The notes under the pieces were generated by a model that worked only from the letters and a program-made list of their open reading frames with translations, ran no database searches and had not been told where the DNA came from. Position numbers and translations under genes: made by a program. From NCBI GenBank assembly GCA_012839345.1, contig DUNN01000011.1:1-41905 (forward strand): 41,905 nucleotides of DNA, in the 5' to 3' direction. Below, in pieces: positions 25,423 to 33,176 of the stretch (positions within the stretch are counted from its first letter, which is position 1; each line of letters opens with the position of its first letter). Origin of the DNA: Clostridiales bacterium. Lineage in GTDB: Bacteria; Bacillota; Clostridia; Oscillospirales; Acutalibacteraceae.

Positions 25423-25596
25423 TATACCTGCGGCTCCTTGACGGGCCGCCGTTTCATTTCAGAATTTATTCACCGGGACTGTTTATGGAATCACCGGTTT
25501 TGATGATATGTGGTATGTGCGGAGTAAGTCCGTACCTTCCTTTTCGGCGCAGTCGGTGAGGTATTGTTCTACGGCAGGGTTAAAAAAGGGGAAAGC

Positions 25597-28236
25597 ATGA
25601 AATTCCGTAATCTCTTAAAAGTGTATCGGCGGGACTTGAAAAGCATTATGAAAAATCCGGTCGCCCTTCTCATTATGGCCGGCCTATGCGTGATTCCGTC
25701 CCTGTACGCATGGGTCAATATCCACGCCTGTTGGAATGTGTACGAAAACACCGGGGATATCCCGGTTGCTGTGGTGAACAACGACAAAGCCGTTTTGTTT
25801 CAGGGAAAGTCCATCAACATTGGCGCCAGCGTGGAGGAGCAGCTGAAAAAGAATAAAAAAATCAAGTGGATTTTTGTCAGCTCCCGACAGGCGGACCTTG
25901 GCCTGGCAGACAGTACCTACTATGCCGCGATTGAGATTCCGCAGGATTTTTCCTCCAAATTCTTGACGGTTTTGTCCGACCACCCACAGAAGCCCCAGAT
26001 TATTTATAAAGCGGACACCAAAGTGAACCCCGTGGCAGGGAAAATTGCGGAAACGGCAAAGAATACGCTCGTGCAGCAGATTCAGTCCAATTTCGTGTCA
26101 ACCGTGAATCAGACGATTTTCTCCGAATTGAATTCGGTCGGCAAGGATGTGGACAGCAACCGCGAAAGCATTTTAAAGCTCAAGGATTCCATTATTAAGC
26201 TGAACAGCGGCATGGGAACCATCACAGATTCGCTGCAGACCATTCATACCCAGTCGGATAATGTCAACGCTCTTCTGGACAGCATCAGCGCGGCGCTTCC
26301 CTCCATTCAAAGCGGGCTGCAGCTGGCGGAAAAGAGCAATTCCGACGAGCTTAGCGCGGTTCAGTCCGCCAAAACGGCGCTGAACAATTCCATCGAAAAC
26401 GTCAATACAAATTTAAACTATCTGCAGACCTCCAATACCCGGATTCGGGAGTTGTTTGACGATTTAAATGCGGCAGTTTCCGAACGAAACACAACAAAGG
26501 TGAATGCCGTTCTGCCGGGGATTAACGCGGAACTGGACAGTATGGACAGCGCGTTGGACGCGACCATCGACTACTTAAAGGCCTGCGAGTCCGTCGATTT
26601 GAACGAAGACATTGGGAAGATGGTCACCTCCCTGCAGAACCTGAAAACCTCCCTTACCAGTTTTAAAGCGCAGCTAGACTCTACACGCAGGCAGATTACG
26701 AGGCTGAACAACAGTCTGGATACCTTGTATGATTATTTGAATCAGCAGATTCCCCGACTGGAACAGCAGGTTGACGAACTAGATTCCCAGCTTAGCACCA
26801 CGATTTCGCAGATGGAGACGCTGAATGAAACCTGGAATAATCCCGATTTGGCACAGCTGATCAACATTTTGAAGGGAATCCAGTCTTCGGGGCTGAAAGA
26901 TGCCCTGGTTTCCGCGCTTGAATCCATACGCAATTCCCGTGACAGTGCACAGGCCGCGTTGAAGGCTTTGGACGAGGCGTTGGCTTCCACCATGCAGACG
27001 ATCGATACCGCATGCACCCGGATTGACAAGGCGGTTTCATTCCTGAAAACCGTGGAGGCCACCAATGATGACAAATCCGATGAGCTGAATGCAATTATCA
27101 AATCCCTCAAGAATATCCAGCCTTATTTACAGGACGAAAAAATACAGTTCAGCAATATTCAGCAGCAACTGAACAATGCCGGCAGCATTGCCAAGGGCAT
27201 TGCGGATGCGGTGAATGCCGATGCCGCAAAAATCGGCACGCAGCTGAACGCTGCGCTGCTCGCTTACAATTCCGGCGCAAAGGAAGAGTTAAACGCGATT
27301 GCCGACCATCTGGAAGCGTCAGCAAAGGACTCCGCGGAACTGATTCAGTTGGCACAGGAGCTCAGTACGCAGCTGAGCAATATGGTTCAGACCGCGCAGA
27401 ACGGAAGCAGCCTGGCTTCCACCCTTTCCGACGACCTGAACAAGCGGCTGATCGAGTTCAAGAATGTGATTGCGCTGCTCGGCAGTAAGCTGGAAATGAC
27501 GGGCAACGATGACATTGCGCAGATTATTACCATTCTGCAAAGCAACCCGGAGTTTATGGGCAGCTTTCTGTCCGACCCGTTTGACCTGAAGTCGGAGTCC
27601 ATCAACGCGATTCCCAATTACGGCTCCAGCATGGCGCCCCTTTATTCCACGCTGGCCCTGTGGGTGGGTTGCCTGGTGTTGAACTCCATTTTAAAGCCCG
27701 AGGTGGGGTCGTTTCAGGGAAGAGAAACCCTCAACCGCAGGGAAAAACATTTTGGCAAAATGATGATTTTTCTGACCCTTTCCATGATTCAGGGGCTGAT
27801 TGTGGCACTGGGCGATATTTTTATTTTAAAGATTTATACAGTAAATGCCTTTTTGTTTGTGGTGTTCTGTGTGTATTCGTCCTTCGTTTTCTGCGTGATT
27901 ACCTTTACCCTGATGAGTACGCTAGGGAACATTGGAAAGGCGTTGTCCATAATTTATATGATTTTGCAGCTGGCGGGCAGCGGAGGAAGCTACCCCATTC
28001 AGGTTGACCCCCCGATTTTCAAGGTTCTTCAGCCGCTGTTTCCGTTTACCTATACGGTTGGGGGCCTGCGGGAGGCGGTGGCCGGCCCACTTGTAACCAG
28101 CGTGGTGCAGGACTTTGTCGCGCTTACGCTGTTTGGTGTGGTGTTCCTGTTGTTCGGCTTCTTTGCCATTGAACCGCTTTACGCGAAAATACACCGTTTT
28201 GAACGGCGCTTCAAAGAATCCGGAATCGGGGAATAA
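25597..28236 (+). CDS. YhgE/Pip domain membrane protein (first of a pair)
   Basis: This 879-residue protein is of the YhgE/Pip (phage infection protein) family. It has one N-terminal membrane helix (about 20-40) followed by the family block SLYAWVNIHACWNVYENTGDI in two pieces and PVAVVNNDKA. A long extracellular helical, coiled-coil region follows (about 150-670). About five membrane helices end the chain (about 680-870), with QLAGSGGSYPIQ and FPFTYTVGGLREAVAG near the end. In Lactococcus Pip is needed for some phages to enter; in B. subtilis YhgE is poorly characterised. It resembles the membrane part of ABC-2 type transporters but has no ATPase here. GGGGAAAGC precedes ATG 25597. The stop is 15 bp before the next paralogue. 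Confidence 0.9.
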   Translation: MKFRNLLKVYRRDLKSIMKNPVALLIMAGLCVIPSLYAWVNIHACWNVYENTGDIPVAVVNNDKAVLFQGKSINIGASVEEQLKKNKKIKWIFVSSRQADLGLADSTYYAAIEIPQDFSSKFLTVLSDHPQKPQIIYKADTKVNPVAGKIAETAKNTLVQQIQSNFVSTVNQTIFSELNSVGKDVDSNRESILKLKDSIIKLNSGMGTITDSLQTIHTQSDNVNALLDSISAALPSIQSGLQLAEKSNSDELSAVQSAKTALNNSIENVNTNLNYLQTSNTRIRELFDDLNAAVSERNTTKVNAVLPGINAELDSMDSALDATIDYLKACESVDLNEDIGKMVTSLQNLKTSLTSFKAQLDSTRRQITRLNNSLDTLYDYLNQQIPRLEQQVDELDSQLSTTISQMETLNETWNNPDLAQLINILKGIQSSGLKDALVSALESIRNSRDSAQAALKALDEALASTMQTIDTACTRIDKAVSFLKTVEATNDDKSDELNAIIKSLKNIQPYLQDEKIQFSNIQQQLNNAGSIAKGIADAVNADAAKIGTQLNAALLAYNSGAKEELNAIADHLEASAKDSAELIQLAQELSTQLSNMVQTAQNGSSLASTLSDDLNKRLIEFKNVIALLGSKLEMTGNDDIAQIITILQSNPEFMGSFLSDPFDLKSESINAIPNYGSSMAPLYSTLALWVGCLVLNSILKPEVGSFQGRETLNRREKHFGKMMIFLTLSMIQGLIVALGDIFILKIYTVNAFLFVVFCVYSSFVFCVITFTLMSTLGNIGKALSIIYMILQLAGSGGSYPIQVDPPIFKVLQPLFPFTYTVGGLREAVAGPLVTSVVQDFVALTLFGVVFLLFGFFAIEPLYAKIHRFERRFKESGIGE

Positions 28237-28251
28237 AGGGGAGTGCTTCCG

Positions 28252-30474
28252 TTGCGTATTATACGTTCGTTTTTCCATAAAATTGCTGATTGGGTGCATC
28301 GCATCTGGTTCTATGGCATACGACCGGTTTTTCTAATCTTTTTTCAGGACGTTCATACCATTACGCACAATCTGGCAGCCTTCATCATTATCGTTGGGCT
28401 GTGCCTTCTGCCGTCGCTTTACGCGTGGATTAATATTTATGCGTGCTGGGACCCGTATTCCAACACGGGCAACCTGCCGGTCGCCATTGTAAACAACGAT
28501 GAGGGCACGGCGTTCAACGGAAAGACCATCAACGTGGGGGACAGCGTGGTGGAACAGCTGAAGAAGAATAAGTCGATTGGCTGGAATTTTGTGGACGAAT
28601 GGCAGGCCAACTACGGCCTGAACGAGGGCCGGTATTACGCCATGATTGAAATCCCACGCAATTTTTCTTCCGGGTTGGTCAGCATGACCACGGCAACCCC
28701 GCACAAGCCGGCCGTAGTATACCGTGTGAATGAAAAGCTGAATGCTATCGCCGCAAAAATTACTAATGTAGCGAAAGATAAGCTGGTCAGCAATATCCAG
28801 AGCAATTTTATTAAAACCGTAAACGAGCAGGCCATGCAGATGATACAGGCTGGGGCGGAAAAGAGCAACTTCAGCGCGTCGCAGGTGTCCGAACTGAAAA
28901 GCACCTTGGCCGAAGCCAGCGGAAATATTTCCAAGTTGAAACAAAATATCAGCCAGGCAAACGAAAATTCGGAAAATTTTCAAAAATATCTGCGAAAAAC
29001 AGTTGATATGCTTCCTACGGTAACGGATCAGATCAGCCACCTGGAGCAGGTGGCGCAGGCAGGGAAAACGCTTACGCTTCGCACCCAGCAGACCGTACAG
29101 ACCATTTCCTCCGACCTGAACAGCGACCTTTCGCAGCTGCAGGTGCTGGATGATAAAAATCAGGCGCTGCTCGCCGCGCTGAGAAACATCAACGGCAACA
29201 CCATCGACACCGACACGGTGAAAATTGCCCAGCAGTGCGCGGAGATCTGCACCTCCGTCCATCACATGCTCAAAGCCGACATGAAAAACATCCAGACACT
29301 GAACAAGTCGGAGAACCTGAGTTCCCTTACATTCCTGTACGACAGCATGAAATATATGGATCAGCTTGTTCTGGCGGAAAAGTCTGCGCTGGACAAACTT
29401 GCCGCCGCGGTGCACAGCGGCTCCACGAAGTCAGAAATCAAGACGGAACTCAGTGACTTATCAAAACTCAGCGCCGAAGTGACCAACCAGATTCAGACCG
29501 TATCCAGCTCGTTTTATACCAAGGGCTCCCCTTTGCTGAATACCATGGTGACTTCCCTGACGACGCAGATGGACAACACAAACAGTGTGCTGGAGCTTTC
29601 CAAATCAATTCTTCCACAGCTGAAGGCGTTGGCTGCCTTTGGCGAAGCGAGTAGCCAGTTGTCTGTTCAACAAGCCGATCAGCTGAACGAAAAACTGAGC
29701 ACGTTGCAAGACAATTTGAATAAGCTTTCCGAAAAAATGGGTACCGTCAGCGACGAAACAATTCATAATCTGATGGATATTATTGAGAATCATCCGTCCG
29801 AAGTGGCGGACTTCCTGTCTTCCCCATTGGAGGTCAAGGAGATTGACGTTTATGAAGGCGGCGTGTTCGGCGTGGGGCTGACTCCCTTTTATACGGTTCT
29901 GGCCATCTGGGTGGGGGCACTGCTGGCGTGCGCGCTGCTGTCTGTGGAGTGCCGGGACACCATCGAAGGGGTAAAGCTGAACCTGAAACAGAAGCATTTC
30001 GGGAAAATGCTCCTGTTCCTGTCGATTTCCTTGATTCAGTCCACGATTATTTCGCTGGGGGATGTTTTGATTCTGGGGGTGAAACCGGTGAATTTCGGCC
30101 TGATGATGGGCTTCAGTGCGCTGTGTTCGCTCACGTTCACCATTATGATTTTCACCTTAGTTTCCATTTTCGGAAACGTCGGCAAGGCGATTGCCGTTGT
30201 GGTGATGGTACTTCAAATTGCCGGCGCCGGCGGCATTTACCCCATACAGACCAACCCGAAAATTTTTGGCGTGCTGGAACCGCTCTGGCCGTTTACCTAT
30301 GCCATCAACGGATTCCGCGAGGCGATTGCCGGGCCGGAGTGGGGCGGCGTGCGAAGCAGTGTGCTTGCCCTGCTTGGCTTCTGCGGCGTATACCTGCTGA
30401 TGGCTTTGCTGAAAAAACCGTTCCATCGACTGAATATGGCAATGGAACATAAATATAAGGAAGCGGAATTATAA
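28252..30474 (+). CDS. YhgE/Pip domain membrane protein (second of a pair)
   Basis: The 740-residue paralogue has the same plan: an N-terminal helix (about 42-62), the block SLYAWINIYACWDPYSNTGN with PVAIVNNDEG, a shorter coiled-coil ectodomain (about 170-520) and five C-terminal helices ending with AGAGGIYPIQ and WPFTYAINGFREAIAG. TTG 28252 is taken as the start because AAAGGGGAG lies eight bases before it; GTG 28243 would overlap that site. The gene is clearly translated from the same mRNA as the first protein and is closed by a strong terminator. The pair could form a hetero-oligomer (inference). It is about 140 residues shorter, mainly in the ectodomain. Confidence 0.9.
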   Translation: MRIIRSFFHKIADWVHRIWFYGIRPVFLIFFQDVHTITHNLAAFIIIVGLCLLPSLYAWINIYACWDPYSNTGNLPVAIVNNDEGTAFNGKTINVGDSVVEQLKKNKSIGWNFVDEWQANYGLNEGRYYAMIEIPRNFSSGLVSMTTATPHKPAVVYRVNEKLNAIAAKITNVAKDKLVSNIQSNFIKTVNEQAMQMIQAGAEKSNFSASQVSELKSTLAEASGNISKLKQNISQANENSENFQKYLRKTVDMLPTVTDQISHLEQVAQAGKTLTLRTQQTVQTISSDLNSDLSQLQVLDDKNQALLAALRNINGNTIDTDTVKIAQQCAEICTSVHHMLKADMKNIQTLNKSENLSSLTFLYDSMKYMDQLVLAEKSALDKLAAAVHSGSTKSEIKTELSDLSKLSAEVTNQIQTVSSSFYTKGSPLLNTMVTSLTTQMDNTNSVLELSKSILPQLKALAAFGEASSQLSVQQADQLNEKLSTLQDNLNKLSEKMGTVSDETIHNLMDIIENHPSEVADFLSSPLEVKEIDVYEGGVFGVGLTPFYTVLAIWVGALLACALLSVECRDTIEGVKLNLKQKHFGKMLLFLSISLIQSTIISLGDVLILGVKPVNFGLMMGFSALCSLTFTIMIFTLVSIFGNVGKAIAVVVMVLQIAGAGGIYPIQTNPKIFGVLEPLWPFTYAINGFREAIAGPEWGGVRSSVLALLGFCGVYLLMALLKKPFHRLNMAMEHKYKEAEL

Positions 30475-30497
30475 GAGCTGCCTTGTGCTCTGGACTG

Positions 30498-30545
30498 CCC
30501 ACATTGGCGTTCCTTCTGTAAGGAGGAACGCCAATGTGGGCTTTT
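30498..30545 (+). terminator. Terminator of the YhgE/Pip operon
   Basis: CCCACATTGGCGTTCC pairs perfectly with GGAACGCCAATGTGGG (16 pairs) and is followed by CTTTTT. The long stem can also act in the other direction. Confidence 0.95.
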
Positions 30546-30574
30546 TCACCGGGTGCACATGCTGCGCAGGCGGG

Positions 30575-30662
30575 TTTCCTTTTGCAACTGTTTTGTTTTG
30601 CAGAAATCAGTGTCAAATATTTCTGCATGGCAATACAATAGAATAAAATTTGCAAAAGGAAA
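30575..30662. repeat. Nested inverted repeats upstream of the M14 gene
   Basis: The outer arms TTTCCTTTTGCAA (30575-30587) and TTGCAAAAGGAAA (30650-30662) match perfectly over 13 bp. Inside them TGCAGAAAT and ATTTCTGCA (about 30599-30627) match perfectly over 9 bp. The 88-bp unit is AT-rich and lies just before the ribosome site of the endopeptidase gene. It may be a MITE-like insertion, a regulatory RNA fold or a protein-binding region. Confidence 0.6.
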
Positions 30663-30698
30663 ATAATCGGCGATAAAGCCGGAGAATGAGGCGACAGT

Positions 30699-31973
30699 AT
30701 GAGAACGCTGAGAGTGGGAATGTCGGGGAGCGACGTCATGGAACTGCAGGCGCTGCTCCAAAAGCTTGGGTACGATGTGGGCGCGGTGGACGGCGTGTTT
30801 GGCCCGCGCACGGAAAATGCCGTGATTGCGTTTCAGCGCCGGTTCGGGCTTACGCCCGATGGGATTGTGGGGCCGAACACCTACCGTGTTTTAGAACCGT
30901 TCCTGCGTGGGTATGACCTTTATGTCATCCGTCCGGGCGACACGTTTGGGTCCATTGCGCAAAGGTATGGGGTGAGGCCCGAAACCATCGCAATAGCGAA
31001 CCCGGACCAGGACCCGAATCGGCTGATGATCGGGCAGCGCATCGTTGTGCCCTATGAAATGAATCTTGTAGATACGAACATCAATTATACGTACGAAGTA
31101 CTGGCAAGGGACATTGACGGGCTGAAAGCGCGTTACCCGTTTTTGGAAACGGGCAGCATCGGGAACAGCGTGCTGGGGCGGAATCTTTTTTACATCCGGC
31201 TCGGAACCGGTCCGAACGAGGTGTCGTACAACGCAGCGCATCATGCGCTGGAATGGATTACCTCGCCGCTCCTGATGAAATTTACGGAAGAGTATTTACG
31301 GGCGTACACGTCCGGGCAGATGCTGCCGGGCGGGTATGACCCGAGGGTACTGTGGAACCAGAGCAGTATTTATATTGTTCCAATGGTCAACCCGGACGGG
31401 GTCGATTTGGTGCTGAACGGCCTGTCCCCGTCGAATCCGTATTACACTGACCTGATTCAGTGGAATAAGGGCAGCACGGACTTTTCCAGGGACTGGGAGG
31501 CGAACAACCGTGGTGTGGATCTGAACCACAACTACGACGCGGCGTGGGATCTTTCCAAGGCGGCAGAGGCAGAGTATGGCGTAACCGGGCCCGGACCGAC
31601 GCGCTATTCGGGGCCGTACCCGGTATCGGAACCGGAAACACAGGCAATGGTGGCATTTACCAATCGCCATAACTTCCGTCTGGTCATGGCGTACCACAGC
31701 CAGGGAGAAGTGATTTACTGGAATTTTATGAATATGGCTCCGCCGGAAGGGCGAACCATTGGGGAGCAGCTGTCCCAAATCAGCGGTTACCGGCTGGACG
31801 AAACCACCGGCATCGCGTCTTTTGCCGGATATAAGGACTGGTTTATCCAGCAGACGCGCCGCCCGGGCTACACCATTGAGGTTGGCCGCGGGGTAAATCC
31901 GCTGCCCATTTCCCAGTTCGACGAAATCTATCGGGACAACATCGGCATGCTGATTTTTGCGGCAACTGTATAA
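30699..31973 (+). CDS. PG-binding/LysM/M14 peptidoglycan endopeptidase (ENP1-like)
   Basis: The 424-residue protein has three modules: a PG_binding_1 domain (5-62), a LysM repeat (74-118, YVIRPGDTFGSIAQRYGV) and an M14 zinc peptidase (about 130-420). This matches gamma-D-glutamyl-L-diamino acid endopeptidase I of sporulating Bacilli, which cuts the D-Glu to diaminopimelate bond. The zinc motif HxxE is H182 to E185, the third ligand is probably H333 (MAYHSQGE), and the catalytic Glu is E394 (YTIEVGRG). There is no signal peptide, which fits action inside the mother cell or forespore rather than secretion (inference). ATG 30699 is used; the ribosome site is a weak GAGG. The stop has no clear terminator. 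Confidence 0.88.
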   Translation: MRTLRVGMSGSDVMELQALLQKLGYDVGAVDGVFGPRTENAVIAFQRRFGLTPDGIVGPNTYRVLEPFLRGYDLYVIRPGDTFGSIAQRYGVRPETIAIANPDQDPNRLMIGQRIVVPYEMNLVDTNINYTYEVLARDIDGLKARYPFLETGSIGNSVLGRNLFYIRLGTGPNEVSYNAAHHALEWITSPLLMKFTEEYLRAYTSGQMLPGGYDPRVLWNQSSIYIVPMVNPDGVDLVLNGLSPSNPYYTDLIQWNKGSTDFSRDWEANNRGVDLNHNYDAAWDLSKAAEAEYGVTGPGPTRYSGPYPVSEPETQAMVAFTNRHNFRLVMAYHSQGEVIYWNFMNMAPPEGRTIGEQLSQISGYRLDETTGIASFAGYKDWFIQQTRRPGYTIEVGRGVNPLPISQFDEIYRDNIGMLIFAATV

Positions 31974-32087
31974 AATTTCTAAAAGCAGCAAACATTTTTG
32001 GTCACAAAACTGTCGTATTATATAATTTTGAGATTCGATGTAAAAAAACTCTATTTTTGTGCTATAATGACGATATATAAAATATGA
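31974..32087. promoter_or_regulatory. AT-rich gap with an extended -10 promoter
   Basis: The gap holds TGC-TATAAT at 32060-32068, an extended -10 box without a good -35 box. It probably drives the CheX-like gene 250 bp downstream. The rest is AT-rich with no gene. Confidence 0.45.
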
Positions 32088-32325
32088 ACGCGGAAAATGG
32101 GGAAAGTGGGATATCCCCCCGCGTAGGAGCACCGGAAACAGCACAATGCCATGGTGCAGTATGTGGCCGAAACTGCCGCCCGGTTTGAACAGGACCCGGA
32201 AAATGAGACGCTGGCACAGCAAGTTTGCCGGGGAACTGCTTGCGTGGCTGATTAACCACGCAGCGGCCGCCGACCATAAAATTGAGGAAGATGCTAAAAG
32301 CAAGGGAGGGAATAACCATGAATGA
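32088..32325 (+). pseudogene. Remnant of a bacteriohemerythrin gene
   Basis: Conceptual translation gives the second half of a bacteriohemerythrin in two frames. From 32088 the frame reads KMGKVGYPPA, then a TAG at 32124, then EHRKQHNAMVQYVAE and ARFEQDPENETLAQ. Near 32219 the match moves to the next frame, which reads KFAGELLAWLINHAAAADHKI and ends at 32325. The iron-ligand patterns HxxxH (EHRKQH) and HxxxxD (NHAAAAD) survive. The N-terminal half with the first ligands is gone, there is one nonsense codon and one frameshift. It lies directly before, and slightly overlaps, the CheX-like gene. Bacteriohemerythrins bind oxygen and often accompany chemotaxis genes in Clostridia. Confidence 0.75.
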
Positions 32326-32770
32326 CGGTATTTTCATCCCCTTTTCGAAAGCGACCGGCGAAGCGTTTAAAATGATGCTGAATCTGGAAGCCAGCACGGA
32401 AGAGCCTGAAGTACGCGATGCTGTCCCGAATACCGGGAGCGACCTGAATATAGCGATTGACGTGACGGGCGATTTGACCGGAGAAGTTTTATACCGTTTT
32501 CCAAAGAAGACCGCACTGGAAATGGTGAAAATCATGTGCGGCATGGAATTTGAAGAAATTGATGAATTTGTAACGTCCGCTATGGGCGAGATTGCCAATA
32601 TCATCAGCGGTAACGCCATGACCGGGCTGTCGGAACAGAATATCATCTGCGATATTCAGCCTCCGAAGGTTCTGGTCGGGGAATACGAAATGGCGCAGGT
32701 TCTGCCAGTGCTTTGCGCGAATGTGCGCACCGGGGTCGGCGACGTGGAGCTGGACGTTCAGTTAAGCTAG
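32318..32770 (+). CDS. CheX-like chemotaxis phosphatase-family protein
   Basis: The 150-residue protein resembles CheX/CheC-type proteins that dephosphorylate CheY-P. The catalytic pattern ExxN is E91 and N94 in MGEIANIISGNAMTGL (89-104). The segment GEVLYRFPKKTALEMVKIMCGMEFEEI (about 55-81, in pieces) matches the conserved strand and helix before it. No other chemotaxis gene is in the window, so the partner is unknown; many orphan CheX proteins in Clostridia are of unclear role. ATG 32318 has AAGGGAGGG seven bases upstream. It overlaps the end of the hemerythrin remnant by eight bases. Confidence 0.8.
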   Translation: MNDGIFIPFSKATGEAFKMMLNLEASTEEPEVRDAVPNTGSDLNIAIDVTGDLTGEVLYRFPKKTALEMVKIMCGMEFEEIDEFVTSAMGEIANIISGNAMTGLSEQNIICDIQPPKVLVGEYEMAQVLPVLCANVRTGVGDVELDVQLS

Positions 32771-32791
32771 CCTTTTTCATATATAGCCTGT

Positions 32792-32826
32792 GCGGCGGCT
32801 CGGGGGTATCCCTTTCGAGCCGCCGC
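32792..32826 (+). terminator. Probable terminator after the CheX-like gene
   Basis: GCGGCGGCTCG pairs perfectly with CGAGCCGCCGC over 11 bases around a 13-base loop, but only TGTTT follows. It may be a weak terminator or a 3' end stabiliser. Confidence 0.6.
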
Positions 32827-32829
32827 TGT

Positions 32830-33176
32830 TTCGAATTACAGAATGCAGCGGAAATGTGTGAAGGTTATTTACTTTCCATAATTTTACATTTAATCGCGCC
32901 ACAACACGCATGAATCCTATTGCGTAAAGGGGTTCTGCTATACAGTATTACCGCTGCGGAAAGGCCAAAATATTTTGCACGGCCGCTGCTGCAAACAAAT
33001 TCACTTTTAAGCAAGGTGGCGAACGTTTTGGTCACACATTTTTAAAGGCACCTATATTTGCGACAATTAATTCCTAAAATCTACTTTCTATTTGTCCGAT
33101 ATTATTGTATAATGTTAAAAATGGAATTAATATGCTTTATGCATTCTATTTCTGTCAGGATAAAGAGGTTTGAATT
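32830..33176. other. Gene-free gap before the DUF6056-like gene
   Basis: About 350 bp with no credible gene on either strand. It contains a TATAAT at 33108-33113 without a clear -35 box, which may start transcription for the next gene. The motif TTTTGGTCACA at about 33028 recurs at about 32005 upstream of the hemerythrin remnant, but I see no further similarity around the two copies. Confidence 0.4.

Noticed and set aside
25423..25596. Leader of the YhgE/Pip operon considered as a c-di-GMP or c-di-AMP riboswitch
   Set aside because: No conserved core of either class could be found by eye; only short stems are present.
32084..32190. 34-codon open frame starting at ATG 32084, after the extended -10 box
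   Set aside because: It lacks a ribosome site and overlaps the hemerythrin remnant, whose frame explains the sequence better.
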